Shown here: positions 8,744 to 18,233 of the stretch, one piece after another
Layout of the letters: each line of letters opens with the position of its first letter
Position numbering within the stretch: position 1 is the stretch's first letter
Assembly (NCBI GenBank): GCA_965261455.1
Contig: OZ253453.1
Span: 992,001 to 1,056,000 of the forward strand
DNA length: 64,000 nucleotides
Direction: 5' to 3'
DNA from: DAOUKH01 sp965261455
GTDB taxonomy: Bacteria > Chloroflexota > Dehalococcoidia > SHYB01
The notes under the pieces: model-generated
What the model was told of the DNA's origin: nothing
The model's database searches: none
What the model saw: only the letters and a program-made list of their open reading frames with translations
Translations under genes and position numbers: made by a program

Positions 8744-9478
8744 ATGAACGCAGCGGCGAACAACCCCATCTCGCCCCCAAAGCGCGCACGCGCTGCCCGC
8801 CTCATTCTCACGGCCCTTGCCTTGGCCCTGCTTGGCGGCGCGCTGAGCGCGTGCGCCGAAGCCACACCGACCGCGGCCCCGCCCACCGAAGTCCCTCCGG
8901 TTGAAACCTCGGTCGAGGACGATCTCCGCGACCGCATCGCCGCCCTTGAGACCGAAGCTTCGCAGAAGGACGCACGCATCGAGGAGCGCGACGCCCAAGT
9001 CGCCGATATCCGTGCGCAGTTGGACGAGATTCGGGCGCAGCTGGACGAGCGCGACGCCGTGCTCGCCCGTCTGCAGCAGCGGATGGACGCCGCACCCGAT
9101 ACGCAGCCGGCCTTCCCCGGTATCCCTGATGTCGAGCGCTTCGCCGCCCAGATCGAAGCCGACCGGCTCCTGCTCGTCGAGATGCGGAAAGAGTTGCCGG
9201 TCGACCGCAGCGAGGCCGTGGCGTACTGGAACAACGTCAAGGGCCTTGCGGCCATCTCGGACACCTCGCTCGTGGGCAAGGCGAACATCGTGATCACCGC
9301 GCTGCCCGCCTACTTCAACTACCTGGAAACCGATTTCACCACCCAACAAGACGCTATCCTGACCTTCCAATTGACCGGCGCGTCGGACTACGAGGATGCA
9401 ACGGACGATTTCTGGCGCGCCTTCGCCCTCTCGCTCATCGACCGGCTCACCATCGTGTCCGACAACGTCGAGCAATAA
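8744..9478 (+). CDS. coiled-coil lipoprotein
   Basis: A 244-residue predicted lipoprotein. A basic N-terminus (KRARAAR) and hydrophobic core end in the lipobox LSAC, with lipidated Cys at about 37. A Thr/Pro/Ala spacer follows, then a strong coiled coil from about 60 to 108 (repeated RDAQVADIRAQLDE-like heptads), then a globular helical domain rich in aromatic residues. No family is recognised. It lies 78 bp ahead of the sialidase-like gene and may be part of the same surface system, anchored on the outer face of the membrane. Confidence 0.65.
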   Translation: MNAAANNPISPPKRARAARLILTALALALLGGALSACAEATPTAAPPTEVPPVETSVEDDLRDRIAALETEASQKDARIEERDAQVADIRAQLDEIRAQLDERDAVLARLQQRMDAAPDTQPAFPGIPDVERFAAQIEADRLLLVEMRKELPVDRSEAVAYWNNVKGLAAISDTSLVGKANIVITALPAYFNYLETDFTTQQDAILTFQLTGASDYEDATDDFWRAFALSLIDRLTIVSDNVEQ

Positions 9479-9556
9479 AGACCTCAAGCCGCTCACCAGC
9501 CTGCGGGCCGGTGGAGCCCAATCACTCGTCCACAAGCCACCCGAAGGAGCAACGCG

Positions 9557-12109
9557 ATGCGGCTCGCCCGCCCGACTCTCCCGCGCCCCCTGCGGCTCAT
9601 TCTCACGCTGGCCCTAGCCGGGGCCGTCGCCGCCGCGGCGGGCGTCCTAACCCCCTCGGCCGGTGCGCAGACCGGGCAGGAACAAGAGACGTCCGTCGAA
9701 CCCGGCTTCATCTTCCGGCTCGACGGCAATCCCTCGCGCATCTTCAGGCCCGAGGCGGTATGGGAAGTGGTGACCGGGCTCGTGGGCCTCGATCTTGATC
9801 ACCGCTTCGAAGTCGCGCCGGGCGGACCGATCACTACCAACCTGCAGGCGCCGGCGCGTCAGGCCGGCGGCGCCCTCGTGCCGTTCCGCGACCCCGCCCC
9901 GGCCTTCAGCCGCAACATTCTGGTGACCCGCGACTTCAGCAACGCGCCTATCCAGACCGAGCCCCACATCGCCGTCGATCCCAACGACCCCGACCACGTA
10001 GTCGTCGGCGCCATCGACTACAGCTTCCCCGGCGTCGTCGCCTATGTCACCTTCGACGCCGGCGAGAACTGGGAAGGCCCCTTCCAGAGTCCGTTCCTGC
10101 GGGACGACCTGATCGGCGCGGGCGACCCCGTCGTCGGCTTCGACCGCGAGGGCAACGTCTACATGCTCTCCATCTCCATTGGCGTCGACGAGTTCACCGT
10201 AGGCAACGCCATCGGCCTCGCCGCGATCTCGTCTATCCAGATCGCCAAGTCGCGGGACGGGGGGTTCACCTGGGACGAACCCATCTCGACGTCGCGCAGC
10301 ATCATCGATACACAATTGACGGTCGACGCGGAGCAGAAGACCCGCGGCACGGTCCACATCTCCTTCCTCGACAAACCCTGGATCGGTATCGGCCCCGATC
10401 CGAGCAATCCCGAGGTCGACGTCATCTACGTGACCTATACCCGCTTCAACGTCATCAATAGTGTCCTTTATTCCGACGAGCTTACCCTGCTCTCCACCAG
10501 CGAGGTCCAGAGCACCATCCAATTGGTGCGCTCCTCCGACGGGGGTCTGACGTGGTCCGACCCCGTTAACGTGAGCCCGGTGGTGCGGCGCGTCTCGGGC
10601 GACACGCCCGGGGCCGGCGACGCCAACGCGGTCGGCCTGAAGCGCGTGGTGCAGGGGTCTTCGCCGAACATCGCCCCCGACGGCTCGGTCTACGTGACCT
10701 GGCTCGACTCCACCGACGACGAGTCCCAAGAAGGCGTCGGCGAGCTCTACGTCGCGCGCTCCGACGACGGCGTCAGCTTCAACAAGCCTATCCTGGCCGC
10801 CACCATACGCGAGGCGGCCTACACGCCGCGCACGGCCGGCTTCCGCTACTGGGCCACTTCCTTCCCTCAGACGTCGGTGGGGCCCGACGGCGCGGTCAAC
10901 ATCGCCTACGGCGCACTCAACCCCGCCAGGCCGGTTGACGACGGCGACATCTACTTCATTCGCTCCGAGGACTCCGCCGAGACGTGGTCGCGCCCCGTCA
11001 CGCTCGGCGCCGACCGGGGCTCGTCGCTTCAGTTCTACCCCGCCATCGACGTCGACGAGCAGGGCGGCATCCACGTGATGTGGGGCGACATGCGGGACAG
11101 TCCCGAGCAAACGCGCTACCACGTCTACTACACCCGCTCCGAAGACAACGGCGCGACGTGGGGCTTCGTCGACGACCGGCTGAACATCCGCTCCGACGAC
11201 GCGCGGGTGACCGACTTCCCCTCGAACCCGAACAAGGGCTTCCCTGGAGGCCGGTTCATCGGCGACTACTTCGCCATGGCCACGGGCGGCGACGAGGTCT
11301 ACCTCGTCTGGCCCGATACGCGCTTGGGCGAGTTCGGGCCCATCAATCAGAAGATCGGCTTCGCCCGACGGCAGGCCATCGCGTCGCCCGAAATCTTCAT
11401 CAGCCCGCCCTCCGGCCCCGGCGGCCAGCAGGTGACCGTCCAGGGCTTCAACCTCCAGCCCGACCTCAACGTGTTCATCCAGGCCGGCGGCGTCACCATC
11501 GCCACCGAGCGGACCAACGCCAGCGGCCGCTTCACCACGACGCTGTTCATGCCGGTGTCGAGCGAGGGCGCGCAGAACGTGCGCGTCTTCGACGAATCGG
11601 GCAACTTCGCCCAGGCGTCGTACTACACCGACTTCGGCTTCGGGGACATTCAGAAAGAGACGCAGGCGCTGGCCGAAGCCATCCAAGGGCTCGTGGTCGG
11701 CGCGCCGGCGGCCGATACCGATGCGGGCCGGACTCCGGAAGCGCCCGACGACGGCGACGGCGACGACCGCGACGACCGCGACGGCGACGGCGGCTCCGAG
11801 TGGTGGACCGTGCTGCTCGCCGCGCTCGCCGGCGCACTGGCGGGCGGCCTCATCGCGGGCGGCATCCTGCTCCGCGCCGCGAGACGCGGCGGCGGACCGC
11901 CTCAACCCCCGGCGACGCCTGACACGTCGGCGACGCCAGACTCACCAGCGCAGCCGGATGCGCCCGCACCGCCGGATGCGCCCGCACCGCCGGAGGCGTC
12001 GGCGCCATCGGACACGCCGGCGCAGCCGGACATGCCGGAGCCGTCTGACACCGCAGAGGCCCCTGAGCCGCCGGACAATGTAGGCGGGCAAGACACGGGA
12101 GGTAGGTAG
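9557..12109 (+). CDS. secreted, membrane-anchored sialidase-like beta-propeller protein
   Basis: An 850-residue exported protein. The signal peptide covers about 1-34 (ending near SAGAQ). A six-bladed-propeller-like region (about 110-610) has repeated Asp-box-like turns (SRDGGFTWDEP, SSDGGLTWSDP, SEDSAETWSRP, SEDNGATWGF), typical of BNR/sialidase folds. A beta-sandwich follows (about 615-690), then an acidic Asp/Arg linker, one membrane helix (about 755-780) and a cytoplasmic basic stop. The last ~60 residues are a Pro/Ala/Asp repeat tail. Catalytic Arg/Tyr/Glu residues of true sialidases cannot be assigned with confidence, so a binding-only propeller is possible. It is followed after 4 bp by the ABC binding protein. 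Confidence 0.75.
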   Translation: MRLARPTLPRPLRLILTLALAGAVAAAAGVLTPSAGAQTGQEQETSVEPGFIFRLDGNPSRIFRPEAVWEVVTGLVGLDLDHRFEVAPGGPITTNLQAPARQAGGALVPFRDPAPAFSRNILVTRDFSNAPIQTEPHIAVDPNDPDHVVVGAIDYSFPGVVAYVTFDAGENWEGPFQSPFLRDDLIGAGDPVVGFDREGNVYMLSISIGVDEFTVGNAIGLAAISSIQIAKSRDGGFTWDEPISTSRSIIDTQLTVDAEQKTRGTVHISFLDKPWIGIGPDPSNPEVDVIYVTYTRFNVINSVLYSDELTLLSTSEVQSTIQLVRSSDGGLTWSDPVNVSPVVRRVSGDTPGAGDANAVGLKRVVQGSSPNIAPDGSVYVTWLDSTDDESQEGVGELYVARSDDGVSFNKPILAATIREAAYTPRTAGFRYWATSFPQTSVGPDGAVNIAYGALNPARPVDDGDIYFIRSEDSAETWSRPVTLGADRGSSLQFYPAIDVDEQGGIHVMWGDMRDSPEQTRYHVYYTRSEDNGATWGFVDDRLNIRSDDARVTDFPSNPNKGFPGGRFIGDYFAMATGGDEVYLVWPDTRLGEFGPINQKIGFARRQAIASPEIFISPPSGPGGQQVTVQGFNLQPDLNVFIQAGGVTIATERTNASGRFTTTLFMPVSSEGAQNVRVFDESGNFAQASYYTDFGFGDIQKETQALAEAIQGLVVGAPAADTDAGRTPEAPDDGDGDDRDDRDGDGGSEWWTVLLAALAGALAGGLIAGGILLRAARRGGGPPQPPATPDTSATPDSPAQPDAPAPPDAPAPPEASAPSDTPAQPDMPEPSDTAEAPEPPDNVGGQDTGGR

Positions 12110-12113
12110 GCAG

Positions 12114-14603
12114 ATGCGACGGCAGTTCCTCATCAAGGGCATTCCCGTTGTGGTCGCCGCGATGCTCGTTGCGGCGGCCTGCTCGGGCGGCGGCGAGAGT
12201 CCGACGGCCGCGCCCACGGCCACGCCTGGGGAGGACGCTCCAACCCCGACGAGTGCCGCGCCTGCCTCCACGCCCGTTCCCACGGCCCAGCCCGCGGTTT
12301 ACACGCCTCCGCACGAGCGGCCGGGGCCGGCGGTAGACCGTGTCTTCTTCAAGAGCTTCTTCGTCGACCGCGCGCCGCTCGATTTCCAGAACGGCGAGAT
12401 GGACTTCTACCTGTTCGGCCTGAAAACGTCGGGGGCCGCCGAGTTGCGCGGCGAGCCCGGCATCCGCCTCGAAGAGGCGCCGGCCACGACCCTCTCCATC
12501 GTGCTCAACCCCGCGCCCGCGCCGGAGGGGCAACTCAACCCCTTCTCGATCAAAGAGGTGCGCCGCGCCGTCCAGCAGCTCGTCGACCGCGATTTCATCG
12601 CGAGCGACATCTACCAGGGTCAGGCGCTCCCCATGCTCACCCACCTGAGCCCCACCGACTTCGACTACCTCACCGTGTTCGAGGCGGTCAAAGAATCCGA
12701 CTACCGCTTCGATCCCGAGTTCGCCCGCGACGTCATCGACCGGGCGATGACCGCCGCCGGGGCGGAGAAGATTGGCGGCGTGTGGAACTTCGACGGCGAC
12801 CCCATCCGCCTCAAGTTCATCGTTCGCGTCGAAGACGAGCGGCGTGCTATCGGCGACCTGCTGCGCGCCGAGCTGGAACGCGCCGGCTTCCTCGTCTCGC
12901 CCTCCTATCAAGAATTCGCCCCCGCCGTCCTCAACGTCTACTCCTCCGACCCGCTGGCGTTCCAGTGGCACCTCTACACCGAGGGTTGGAGCCGCGGCGC
13001 GCCTCAACGCTACGACTTCGGAACGATCAATCAGATGCTCGCGCCGTGGCAGGGCAACATGCCCGGCTGGCTCGCCTCCGGTTTCTGGCAATACCGGAAC
13101 GAGGAACTCGACGATCTCGGCCAGCGCATCTTCACCGGCGACTTCAACGGCGTCGAGGAGCGCAACGATCTCTACCGCCGCATGACGGAGATCGGCCTCG
13201 ACGAGTCGGTCCGCGTCTGGGTCGCGACGGTCAAAAACAGCTTCCCGGTCCGGGAGGAGGTCGAGGGCGTCACGTCCGACCTCGTCGCCGGCCCCAAGAC
13301 AGCCCGCTCCATCCGTGAGGCGTACATTCCGGGGAAGGACGAACTGACGCTGGGCAGTCTCTGGGTCTGGACGGAGCGCTCGACGTGGAACCCAATTGGC
13401 GGCTTCGGCGACCTCTATAGCAGCGACATCTTCCGCCACCTCGTCGATCCACCGATCTCGAACCACCCGTTCACCGGACTACCCACGCCGTTCCGCGCGA
13501 CATTCGACGTCGAGACCGCCGGCCCCGCCGGCAAGCTCTCTATTCCCACCGACGCCGTCGCGTGGGACCCGGTGGACAACGAGTGGGCGCCCGTCGAGGC
13601 GAGCCAGGCGACAAGCAAGGTGACGTTCGACTTCTCCAACTACTTCAGTTCGAACTGGCACCACGGGCAGCCCATCACCATGGCCGACGTGATGTATTCG
13701 ATCGCCCAGCAGTACGAGATTTCGTTCGACCCCGCGAAGTCGGCGATCGAGTTCGCCCTGGGCGCGACGGCCCGCCCCTATCTCGACACGTTCCGCGGCT
13801 ACCGCATCGCGGACGGTAACACCCTAGAGGTCTATCTCGACTTTTGGCACTTCGAGGAGAGCCTCATCGGCTCCTACGCCAGCCCTTCCAGTCTGAACAC
13901 GCCGTGGGAGTTGCTGGCCGCGATGGACGAGCTGGTGTTCGAGAAGCGGCGCGCCGCTTACAGCGACACGGCGGCGGCGCGGTTCAGCGTGCCCTGGATC
14001 AGCCTCGCCATGAAGCAGGACGCCAACCTCGTCGAGCGCACGCTCGTCGAGTTCCGCAACGACGGCTTCACACCCGAAGGGGTGTTCGTGGTCAACGGAC
14101 GCTCGCTGGTCAGCGAGGAGGAAGCGGCGGCGCGCTATCAGGCGGCCATCGATTGGTTCGGCGAGCGCGACATGCTGGTGATCGGCAACGGCCCCTTCTT
14201 CCTGAAGCGGTACGACCCGCCCGCGCAGTTCGCCGAGCTTGAAGCCTTCCGCGATCCGTCCTATCCCTACAAGCCGGGCGACTTCTATCTGGGCAGCGCC
14301 CCCCGCGTGGACATCACCCGCGTCGAGGCGGGCGACGTCGAGAGCGGGGTGGACGCGGAGGTATCGGTGGAGGCGCAAGGGCCGGGCCGGATCGGCCTGC
14401 GTTACGTCTTCTTCGACCCCGCCGCCGGCCGCGTCGTGGCATCGGGCGAAGCGGACGCCGGCGCCGGCGCCCTGACGGTGTCGCTTCCCGGAACGTTGAC
14501 CGCCGATCTGGAGCCGGGACTCTACCAACTCTTCGTCGCGGCTTACTCCGACGAAATCGTCAGTCTGACCGAGCGGCGCATCGACATCGAGATCATCGGC
14601 TGA
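12114..14603 (+). CDS. ABC transporter substrate-binding lipoprotein with swapped lobe order
   Basis: An 829-residue SBP_bac_5 (dipeptide/nickel cluster C) relative. The lipobox is VAAAC (Cys23), followed by a Thr/Pro-rich spacer. The order of hallmarks is unusual. The C-half hallmarks, FQNGEMD (91-97) and the PFSIKEVRRAVQQLVDRDFI-type helix (143-162), come first. The N-half hallmarks, HHGQPITMADVMYS (about 516) and GNGPFFLKRYD (about 692), come after. A final beta-rich domain covers about 735-829. The usual length is 500-600 residues. It heads the permease and ATPase genes, so it should deliver a peptide, sugar or metal-chelate ligand to them. Confidence 0.8.
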   Translation: MRRQFLIKGIPVVVAAMLVAAACSGGGESPTAAPTATPGEDAPTPTSAAPASTPVPTAQPAVYTPPHERPGPAVDRVFFKSFFVDRAPLDFQNGEMDFYLFGLKTSGAAELRGEPGIRLEEAPATTLSIVLNPAPAPEGQLNPFSIKEVRRAVQQLVDRDFIASDIYQGQALPMLTHLSPTDFDYLTVFEAVKESDYRFDPEFARDVIDRAMTAAGAEKIGGVWNFDGDPIRLKFIVRVEDERRAIGDLLRAELERAGFLVSPSYQEFAPAVLNVYSSDPLAFQWHLYTEGWSRGAPQRYDFGTINQMLAPWQGNMPGWLASGFWQYRNEELDDLGQRIFTGDFNGVEERNDLYRRMTEIGLDESVRVWVATVKNSFPVREEVEGVTSDLVAGPKTARSIREAYIPGKDELTLGSLWVWTERSTWNPIGGFGDLYSSDIFRHLVDPPISNHPFTGLPTPFRATFDVETAGPAGKLSIPTDAVAWDPVDNEWAPVEASQATSKVTFDFSNYFSSNWHHGQPITMADVMYSIAQQYEISFDPAKSAIEFALGATARPYLDTFRGYRIADGNTLEVYLDFWHFEESLIGSYASPSSLNTPWELLAAMDELVFEKRRAAYSDTAAARFSVPWISLAMKQDANLVERTLVEFRNDGFTPEGVFVVNGRSLVSEEEAAARYQAAIDWFGERDMLVIGNGPFFLKRYDPPAQFAELEAFRDPSYPYKPGDFYLGSAPRVDITRVEAGDVESGVDAEVSVEAQGPGRIGLRYVFFDPAAGRVVASGEADAGAGALTVSLPGTLTADLEPGLYQLFVAAYSDEIVSLTERRIDIEIIG

Positions 14604-14640
14604 ACCATCACGCGTAGCCCTTTGAGCGCCCGCCCGCCGG

Positions 14641-14682
14641 CGGCGCGTGCCCTCTCTTAGTCTCCCCCTAGAGGGGGAGAGG
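14641..14682 (-). repeat. partial inverted copy of the 90-bp dispersed repeat
   Basis: The reverse complement matches the first ~42 bp of the repeats at 4892 and 24586 with a few substitutions. The adjoining AGGCCGGAGGGGGAG segment is duplicated in tandem at about 14680-14701. It fills the 137-bp gap between the binding-protein and permease genes, where it could fold in the polycistronic mRNA. Confidence 0.55.
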
Positions 14683-14740
14683 CCGGAGGGGGAGAGGCCG
14701 GACATACCCGTCCGCGGGGCGGTATCATGACGCTGAGATC

Positions 14741-15796
14741 ATGACAGTCGTCAAGCCGCTGGCGGTCCGCCTGTTCACGCTGGTGGCCGTGCTCTTCCTG
14801 GTCCTCGTGGCGCTGGTGGTCACCCTTGGTGCCACGGGCTTCTCCGACCGCCTCCTAGGGGCGCAGATCGGCGAGGATCTTCGCGGCCTGCGCACGAGCC
14901 TGTCGCAGACGATCCGGGACCCCGAGGAGCTGGAGGCGACGCTCGACATCCGCCGCCAAGAGCTCGTCGAGTTCTACGACCTCGACGAGAGCTGGGTACG
15001 GCGGCTGCCCGCCACCGTCCTCAGCGTCATCACGCTCGACCTGGGCGAGGCGCGCTCGCTGAAGAGCTTCTCGGGAAGCCGCCGGGTCTCGGATATCGTG
15101 TGGGACCGGCTTCCCAACACCGCGCTGCTGCTGACGACGAGCCTCGTCATCACCGCCGGCCTCGGCCTGGCGCTCGGCGTGAAGCTCGCGACACGAATCG
15201 GCACGAAGCTGGACCGCGCCGTCTCGTACTTCTCCGCGGTATCGTTCGCCATGCCCGCGTGGTGGATGGGGATACTCATGATCCTCATCTTCGCGTTCAA
15301 GCTCGACATCCTGCCCTCCGGGGGCATGTACAGTACGCCGCCGCCCGAGGGCGGCTTCCTCCGCTTCGTCGATCTGCTCAAGCACTCGATCTTGCCGGTG
15401 ATCACGCTAGTCCTGGTGAGCGTCGGGCCCTACATCTACTCGGTGCGCACGATGACGATGACGGTGGCGCAGGAAGACCACGTCACGATGGCGCGGGCCA
15501 AGGGGATGCCGGAGGGCGTGGTCAACCGGCGGCACATCCTCCGCGTCGCCGCGCCGCCCATCGTGACCGGGCTGATCCTGGGCCTCGCGGGATCGCTGGG
15601 CGGCTCGATCCTCGTCGAGACCATTTTCAACTGGCAGGGGATGGGGCGGCTCTACTTCGACGCGGTGGCGGGGACGCCGGATGAGAACGTGATCGTCGCG
15701 CTGACCTTTGTCTTCACCCTGCTCTACGTGGGTGCGCGCTTCCTCCTCGAAGTCTTGTACATCGTCCTCGACCCCCGGGTGCGGTACACGTCATGA
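14741..15796 (+). CDS. ABC transporter permease, DppB type
   Basis: A 351-residue inner-membrane permease of the peptide/nickel family (BPD_transp_1). TM1 is at about 7-29, followed by a ~70-residue external loop. The five core helices run from about 125 to the end. The cytoplasmic coupling loop reads MTVAQEDHVTMARAKGMPEG (about 243-262), the EAA-like contact with the ATPase. Its last codons overlap the next permease by 4 bp (ATGA), showing translational coupling. Confidence 0.9.
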   Translation: MTVVKPLAVRLFTLVAVLFLVLVALVVTLGATGFSDRLLGAQIGEDLRGLRTSLSQTIRDPEELEATLDIRRQELVEFYDLDESWVRRLPATVLSVITLDLGEARSLKSFSGSRRVSDIVWDRLPNTALLLTTSLVITAGLGLALGVKLATRIGTKLDRAVSYFSAVSFAMPAWWMGILMILIFAFKLDILPSGGMYSTPPPEGGFLRFVDLLKHSILPVITLVLVSVGPYIYSVRTMTMTVAQEDHVTMARAKGMPEGVVNRRHILRVAAPPIVTGLILGLAGSLGGSILVETIFNWQGMGRLYFDAVAGTPDENVIVALTFVFTLLYVGARFLLEVLYIVLDPRVRYTS

Positions 15797-17226
15797 CGGG
15801 GCGCAACATCTTCAAGGAGCTCCTCGCGTCATGGCCTGGCAAGCTCGGCGTGGGCCTCTTCGCGGTCCTCGTCATTCTCTCGCTCTACGTGCTGATACAC
15901 TTCCCCTTGAGTTGGGGCGAAGAGACTTGGAGCGACCCGGCGCAGTGGGCCGATAATCCCGTCGCCGTCCCGCCGGTGTGGTCGACGGTGCTCACCACGC
16001 GGGCCGACGCGCCCCACCGCGACTACGTCGTTAGCGAGCCCACCGAGGTCCAGCCTACGCAGTCCGGCGCGCTCAGCACCTATATCGCCGCGGTGGAGTA
16101 CGACTCGGACCGCCCACCTTCATTCACGAACTTCTCCGTGGCCGGCATAACCTATTACGACCGTCCGCCGGTCCTCACCGTGTCGCTGGCGCGGCCCGAC
16201 GGCACCGCCGTCGTGCTATTCCGCCAGCCCGTCCGCGGCCCTCGCGAGGACGAGGCCGCACCGTATCTCCGCTTCCACGAAGACGCTTTGCGGGTGAACC
16301 TCTCGTCTCAGCCCTCGGCGGCCGACGCCGTGGCCGACTTCCTGCGCGACGAGTACGGCGCGTCGTTCCGCGGAGCTGAGCTGGCCCAAGACCTCGACCG
16401 AGCTCTCTTCGGCATCCCCGACCCCGAAGCGCCTGGGGGCTTCGCCGTGCTCAAGGGAACCTACGAGCTACGGCTGCGGGCCTCTTTCCAAGACCCGCGC
16501 GACTCGCTTGAAGAGGCGCGCTTCGTCGTGGGCGGTACAGTCTTCGGTCTCATGGGCACCGATAGCCTGGGGCGCGATCTGAAGGACGGGCTGCTCTTCG
16601 GCCTGCCCGTGGCGCTCTTCATCGGGCTCATGGCATCCGTCGTCACCACCCTCGTGGGGACGTCGCTGGGCGTGATCGGAGGCTACGCCGGAGGCCGCAC
16701 CGACCTCTTCATCCAGCGACTCGCCGACCTCGTCGCCAACGTGCCGCTGCTACCGCTCCTCATCTTCTTCGTCTTCGTGGTGGGATCGAACCTCTATCTC
16801 ATCATCGCGCTGCTCATCATCTTCGGTTGGCCGGGACTGACAATCCTTGTGCGGTCGATGGTGCTCCAGATTCGGGAAGGGCAACTGGTCGAATCAGCCA
16901 TTACCATGGGGGCGTCTAGGTGGCGGATCATGTACCGGCACATCTTCCCGCAGATCGCGCCCTACGTCTTCGCGCAGATGATCTTCTTCGCGCCCGCCGC
17001 GATCCTCGCCGAGGCGGGGCTCAGCTTCCTCGGCCTCGGCGACCCATCGATACCCACCTGGGGACAGATACTCGAAAGCGGTTTCCGCACCGGCGCCGCC
17101 TTCCTCGGCTACTGGTGGTGGATCGTTCCACCGGGGGCGCTCATCATCATCACCGCGGTGGCGTTCATGCTGATCTCCCTGGGCATGGAGCCGGTGGTCA
17201 ATCCACGGCTGCGGCGGGGGGGCTGA
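15793..17226 (+). CDS. ABC transporter permease, DppC type with large external insertion
   Basis: A 477-residue permease; DppC proteins are normally about 280-310. TM1 is at about 14-35. Then comes an extra ~190-residue hydrophilic, beta-rich segment (about 45-240), predicted outside the membrane, before the conserved GTDSLGRDLKDGL motif (about 254) and the five core helices. The coupling loop is ESAITMGASRWRIMYRHIFPQ. It overlaps the upstream permease by 4 bp and the ATPase by 1 bp (TGATG). The insert may dock the atypical 829-residue binding protein. Confidence 0.87.
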   Translation: MTGRNIFKELLASWPGKLGVGLFAVLVILSLYVLIHFPLSWGEETWSDPAQWADNPVAVPPVWSTVLTTRADAPHRDYVVSEPTEVQPTQSGALSTYIAAVEYDSDRPPSFTNFSVAGITYYDRPPVLTVSLARPDGTAVVLFRQPVRGPREDEAAPYLRFHEDALRVNLSSQPSAADAVADFLRDEYGASFRGAELAQDLDRALFGIPDPEAPGGFAVLKGTYELRLRASFQDPRDSLEEARFVVGGTVFGLMGTDSLGRDLKDGLLFGLPVALFIGLMASVVTTLVGTSLGVIGGYAGGRTDLFIQRLADLVANVPLLPLLIFFVFVVGSNLYLIIALLIIFGWPGLTILVRSMVLQIREGQLVESAITMGASRWRIMYRHIFPQIAPYVFAQMIFFAPAAILAEAGLSFLGLGDPSIPTWGQILESGFRTGAAFLGYWWWIVPPGALIIITAVAFMLISLGMEPVVNPRLRRGG

Positions 17227-18233
17227 TGGCTTTCCTCGACGTCCGCGACCTCCGCCTCTACTACGGCACGACACGGGGCGACGTGCGCGCCGTCGACGGC
17301 GTCAGCTTCGTCATCGACAAGCCCGGCGAAGCCGTCGGCATCGTGGGCGAGTCGGGCAGCGGCAAGACGAGCCTCGCCCTCGCGCTCATGCGCCTGGTCC
17401 CCACCAACGTTACCCGAAGCGGTGGGTCGGTCAGCCTCGACGGCGAAGACCTCACGGCGCTCTCCGACGAGGCGTTCCGGTCGCGCATACGCGCGCGGTC
17501 CATCGCCTTGGTGGCCCAGGGTGCGATGAACTCCCTCAACCCCGTGCTGCGCGTCGGGGGGCAGATCGTGGAGCGGTTGCTCGCCGACGGCGAAGTCTCG
17601 AAGGCTGAAGCGCTGGGCAGGGCCGCCGAGATGGTCGAGATGGTCGGCCTGCCCCGGGAAGTCCTCGACCGCTACCCGCACGAACTCAGCGGCGGAATGA
17701 AGCAGCGCGTCGGCATCGCCACAGCGCTGATTATGTCACCCCGGATCGTCATTCTCGACGAGCCCACGTCGGCGCTCGACGTGAGCGTGCAGGCCCAGGT
17801 GATGAACCTGCTCAAGCGGCTCAAGGCGGAGCGGGGCTTGGGGATGATCTTCATAACCCACGACATCGCGCTGGCCAGCGACCTGTGCGACCGCATCGTC
17901 GTCGCCTATGGCGGCGAGCACGTCGAGTCGGGCAGCGCCGAAGAGGTCATCCTCGCGCCGAAGCATCCCTATACGCAGAAGCTCCTCGCCAGCATCCCGC
18001 GCATGGACGGCGCCGAGAAACCGGAGTTTCTCGAAGGCTCGCCGCCCGACCTCGTCGATCCTCCGTCGGGGTGCCGCTTCCACCCGCGGTGCCCCTACGC
18101 CTTCGAGCCGTGCGCCAAGGAGCCGCCGCCAAGCTTCAAGGTCGGCGAGTCTCGCGGGGTGCGCTGCTGGCTCTACGCCACGGACGCACCGCCCGCGAAC
18201 CCGGACCCTGACCGGAGCGCGGACGCGCCCTAG
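17226..18233 (+). CDS. ABC transporter ATP-binding protein, DppD type
   Basis: A 335-residue ATPase energising the adjacent permeases. It has Walker A GESGSGKTS (about 41-49), signature LSGGMKQRVGIATAL (about 157-171), Walker B VILDEPTSALD, H-loop THDIA, and the C-terminal oligopeptide-family extension with CRFHPRCPYAFEPC (a Cys cluster typical of DppD/OppD). The ATG at 17226 overlaps the permease stop, so the upstream-open frame is ignored. Its stop lies inside a CTAG shared with the convergent gene's stop. Confidence 0.92.
   Translation: MAFLDVRDLRLYYGTTRGDVRAVDGVSFVIDKPGEAVGIVGESGSGKTSLALALMRLVPTNVTRSGGSVSLDGEDLTALSDEAFRSRIRARSIALVAQGAMNSLNPVLRVGGQIVERLLADGEVSKAEALGRAAEMVEMVGLPREVLDRYPHELSGGMKQRVGIATALIMSPRIVILDEPTSALDVSVQAQVMNLLKRLKAERGLGMIFITHDIALASDLCDRIVVAYGGEHVESGSAEEVILAPKHPYTQKLLASIPRMDGAEKPEFLEGSPPDLVDPPSGCRFHPRCPYAFEPCAKEPPPSFKVGESRGVRCWLYATDAPPANPDPDRSADAP

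Noticed and set aside
9647..11905. 752-residue open frame antisense to the sialidase-like gene
   Set aside because: GC-rich shadow frame. The plus-strand gene has a signal peptide, Asp-box repeats and a membrane anchor, while the antisense product has no recognisable domains.
11900..12100. Pro/Ala/Asp repeat tract as a mobile or structural DNA repeat
   Set aside because: It is in frame within the propeller protein and encodes an imperfect PDAPAPP-type tail, so it is explained as a protein repeat.
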